Origin: Macrotrachela quadricornifera
Taxonomy: Eukaryota; Rotifera; Eurotatoria; Philodinida; Philodinidae
DNA length: 64,000 nucleotides
Direction: 5' to 3'
Assembly: GCA_022393335.1 (NCBI GenBank)
Contig: JAJEKB010018114.1
Coordinates: 1 to 64,000 of the forward strand
In this document: positions 62,276 to 64,000 of the stretch, in pieces
Layout of the letters: each line of letters begins with the position of its first letter
How positions within the stretch are numbered: the stretch's first letter is position 1
Made by a program: the position numbers and the translations under genes
The notes under the pieces: generated by a model
What the model was told of the DNA's origin: nothing
Seen by the model: only the letters and a program-made list of their open reading frames with translations
Databases searched by the model: none

Positions 62276-63750
62276 TTACTTGAAATGAACAAATCTATCC
62301 AAATCGAATACATATTCTGAGATTTGAATCCCTTGTATTGTTTTTTCATGAAATGCTGTTGAAAGTTTCTTCTTTCCTTCAGAAGCATTGCCAGTAAAGA
62401 TGAGACATTGATGATGAAAACCAAGTTCTCTAACCTTATGAATTAAACGAACACCTGCAGTATCACTTGGTGTTTCATTATCTCTATTCATATCAGTAAC
62501 AATACGAAATGTCTCATTATATTTAAGTCTTTGTCCAAACTCTGACCGAAGAAAAGCTAAAGCTGCATTGGTATTTGATTTTGGTATAAAATGAACATTA
62601 ATTTCAGTACCAAGTGTACTTGCTCTTTCCATATGTTCTTTATTTTCCCACCAATCATCAAATATATGATCATCTACCCATAAAATAACATATTTACAAA
62701 GACCAAGTTCAATCTATAAGGAACATTGTATTGTTAATTAAACAATTATTATGACGAGTTTCTACTGACCTGTCTTAAATAAATATGATTTTTTCCGAAA
62801 ATATTTTCTACATGACAAACTAAAAAGGATGAATGAGGTAAAAAAAGAATTTCATCTTCATCTTCAGCACAATTGGAAAATTTTTGTATACTTCGACCCG
62901 TTAAAGAATAAATATGAAAAGTTGTATTACGTTCTTGAAACCACTTTGGGACTTCTAAACCTTTATTTGAACTACTAAATTGAATCCATGTTATCAAAAA
63001 TCCAGGTTGATAATCATCAAGTTCCTTTGTAGTTAAGTGTACACATCGTGATACTACACCCCAATAAAAATCAATATGTGATAAACCTTTAATCAGATAA
63101 TACATTATAATAGCAGCTCCATCATCAACCTTAGCCAATTCAGTATTTGTCGAAGCATTTCGATTTTGATTTCGTACGAGAAGAGCAGCATTTTGATTCA
63201 GTGTTTCACTATAAGCACCAGTGTAGAAAGAAATAGCAAATGCATAAGCTAATGCCTCATCATTATCAACACCCTTTTCAACAAAATAGTTGTATGATCG
63301 TTGACACGTAGCATAATGCATTTCCATATGAGCTTCTTTTTCAAATTTACTACAGGCTTGACGTAAAAGTTGAAATGATGGTTCTTTTCCATGACGCATC
63401 ATTTTTTCGAGTGTTGGTCCAAGATTATCTTCAAATACCGCATATTCCTCTCGTTTATCAACTAGTTCACTTATATTTTGATAAAGTACAACTTCATCAA
63501 TGGAATTTTCAACGGTTTCTGATTCAAAACCACCTCCATGTAGTTGTTCATCTAAACCAGACATAAAACCAATTAAATGTATATAACAACAATGTTCAGC
63601 TCGAGCTTTTGGATCATTACTATGACTACCAGATTCTTGAATTTTTTTATATAAATCCATGTTGGACTGGCGACCTCTTAAGCGATTTGCTTCCTCTTCC
63701 TTTATAACAGTCTTAGACTGAGTTCTTAGTTTATTAATAGTTTGAGACAT
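62276..63750 (-). CDS. ADP-ribosyltransferase fused to a receiver (CheY)-like domain
   Basis: Two minus-strand exons, 62770-63750 and 62276-62713, give 472 residues. Residues 1-150 are helical and unassigned. Residues about 175-325 match the arginine-type (R-S-E) ADP-ribosyltransferase fold: Arg in VVSRCVHLT (R235), WIQFSSSNKG (S259-S261), GRSIQKFS, and the catalytic E-x-E in EDEDEILFLP (E298, E300). This fold transfers ADP-ribose from NAD. Residues 328-472 look like a response-regulator receiver domain: hydrophobic strand ending in VDD (D341-D342), IVTDMNR with the phosphoacceptor-position Asp (D401), and LIFTGNAS with the conserved Thr (T434). The start ATG at 63748-63750 is chosen over an upstream non-ATG extension. 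No signal peptide is seen, so action in the cytosol is likely. The receiver part has no obvious animal parallel and may be of bacterial origin. Confidence 0.7.
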
Positions 63751-64000
63751 GCTTAATGGAATCTTTTTTAATGTCAAAATATAAATCTACAATAAACAAA
63801 TAATTTATAGAAGAAAAATAAAATATTAAATAAAAAAATTAGTTTAGTTATATTGTTTTTTAAAGAAACCTATGATTGATGAATATAACATTGTATCTGT
63901 TTAAAAGGATTTTATTTAGAGAACACTGTATATCCATTCATCTAACTAGAGTTGTTAATTACACAAGCTTCGTCGTATAAAAAACCAAAAAGATTTATTA
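63751..64000. other. Upstream flank of the ADP-ribosyltransferase fusion gene
   Basis: AT-rich sequence to the window edge. An in-frame non-ATG extension reaches 63777. No other gene visible. Confidence 0.4.

Noticed and set aside
1..64000. tRNA, rRNA, CRISPR arrays and telomeric repeats
   Set aside because: I looked for cloverleaf B-box patterns, regularly spaced repeats and G-rich telomere units and saw none I could support; a covariance-model search could still find a tRNA.

Overview
The window looks like nuclear DNA of a small invertebrate, most probably a bdelloid rotifer or close relative. This is inferred from strong AT richness, genes broken by many short introns (about 40-75 nt, GTAAG/GTATG to TTTTAG), close gene spacing, decayed DNA transposons, and animal-type gene content including HP1, separase, an NK-class homeobox, ZC4H2 and AXDND1. 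No bacterial operons, ribosome binding sites, CRISPR arrays or RNA genes were recognised.

Layout. 1-6501 (+): 3' part of a multidomain GH18 chitinase with two C-terminal chitin-binding (CBM14) modules; two of its four GH18 units look catalytically dead. 6771-7427 (+): four-TM protein with PPxY motifs. 7704-9489 and 15718-17484 (+): two SLC46-like major-facilitator paralogues with identical intron layout. They are separated by 6.2 kb holding a foldback repeat, two short palindrome-packed elements and a broken minus-strand gene, one exon of which is split by one of these elements. 18716-20553 (+): ZIP9-type zinc transporter. 20793-22424 (+): HP1 with chromo and chromoshadow domains. 23234-24084 (-): proteasome alpha subunit PSMA4. 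24276-25681 (-): ZC4H2. 25998-31767 (+): AXDND1, sharing a 316-bp divergent promoter region with ZC4H2 and carrying a complete antisense NK-class homeobox gene in one intron (28044-28518). 32294-38735 (-): separase.

38736-44501 has no clear gene. It holds a 1.33-kb TA-flanked foldback element with another element inserted in one arm, a short tandem repeat, and a 1.56-kb element ending CCCAGGT. 44502-58946 (+): a giant RNF213/mysterin-like AAA+ protein of 4,671 codons whose frame is open throughout except for one in-frame TGA at 54369-54371. 59748-61287: dead Tc1/mariner-type transposon. 62276-63750 (-): a protein joining an arginine-type ADP-ribosyltransferase domain to a receiver (CheY)-like domain, the most unusual architecture here.

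The genes do not form one pathway. Several belong to broad themes: chromatin and mitosis (HP1, separase), ciliary machinery (AXDND1), development (ZC4H2, homeobox), protein turnover (PSMA4), membrane transport (SLC46-like pair, ZIP9) and possible innate defence (RNF213-like, ADP-ribosyltransferase fusion). Product names rest on reading translated exons by eye. Exon joins were chosen so that reading frames stay open; for the SLC46-like pair, ZIP9, HP1, PSMA4, ZC4H2, AXDND1, the homeobox gene, the RNF213-like gene and the ADP-ribosyltransferase gene the summed exon lengths are multiples of three.
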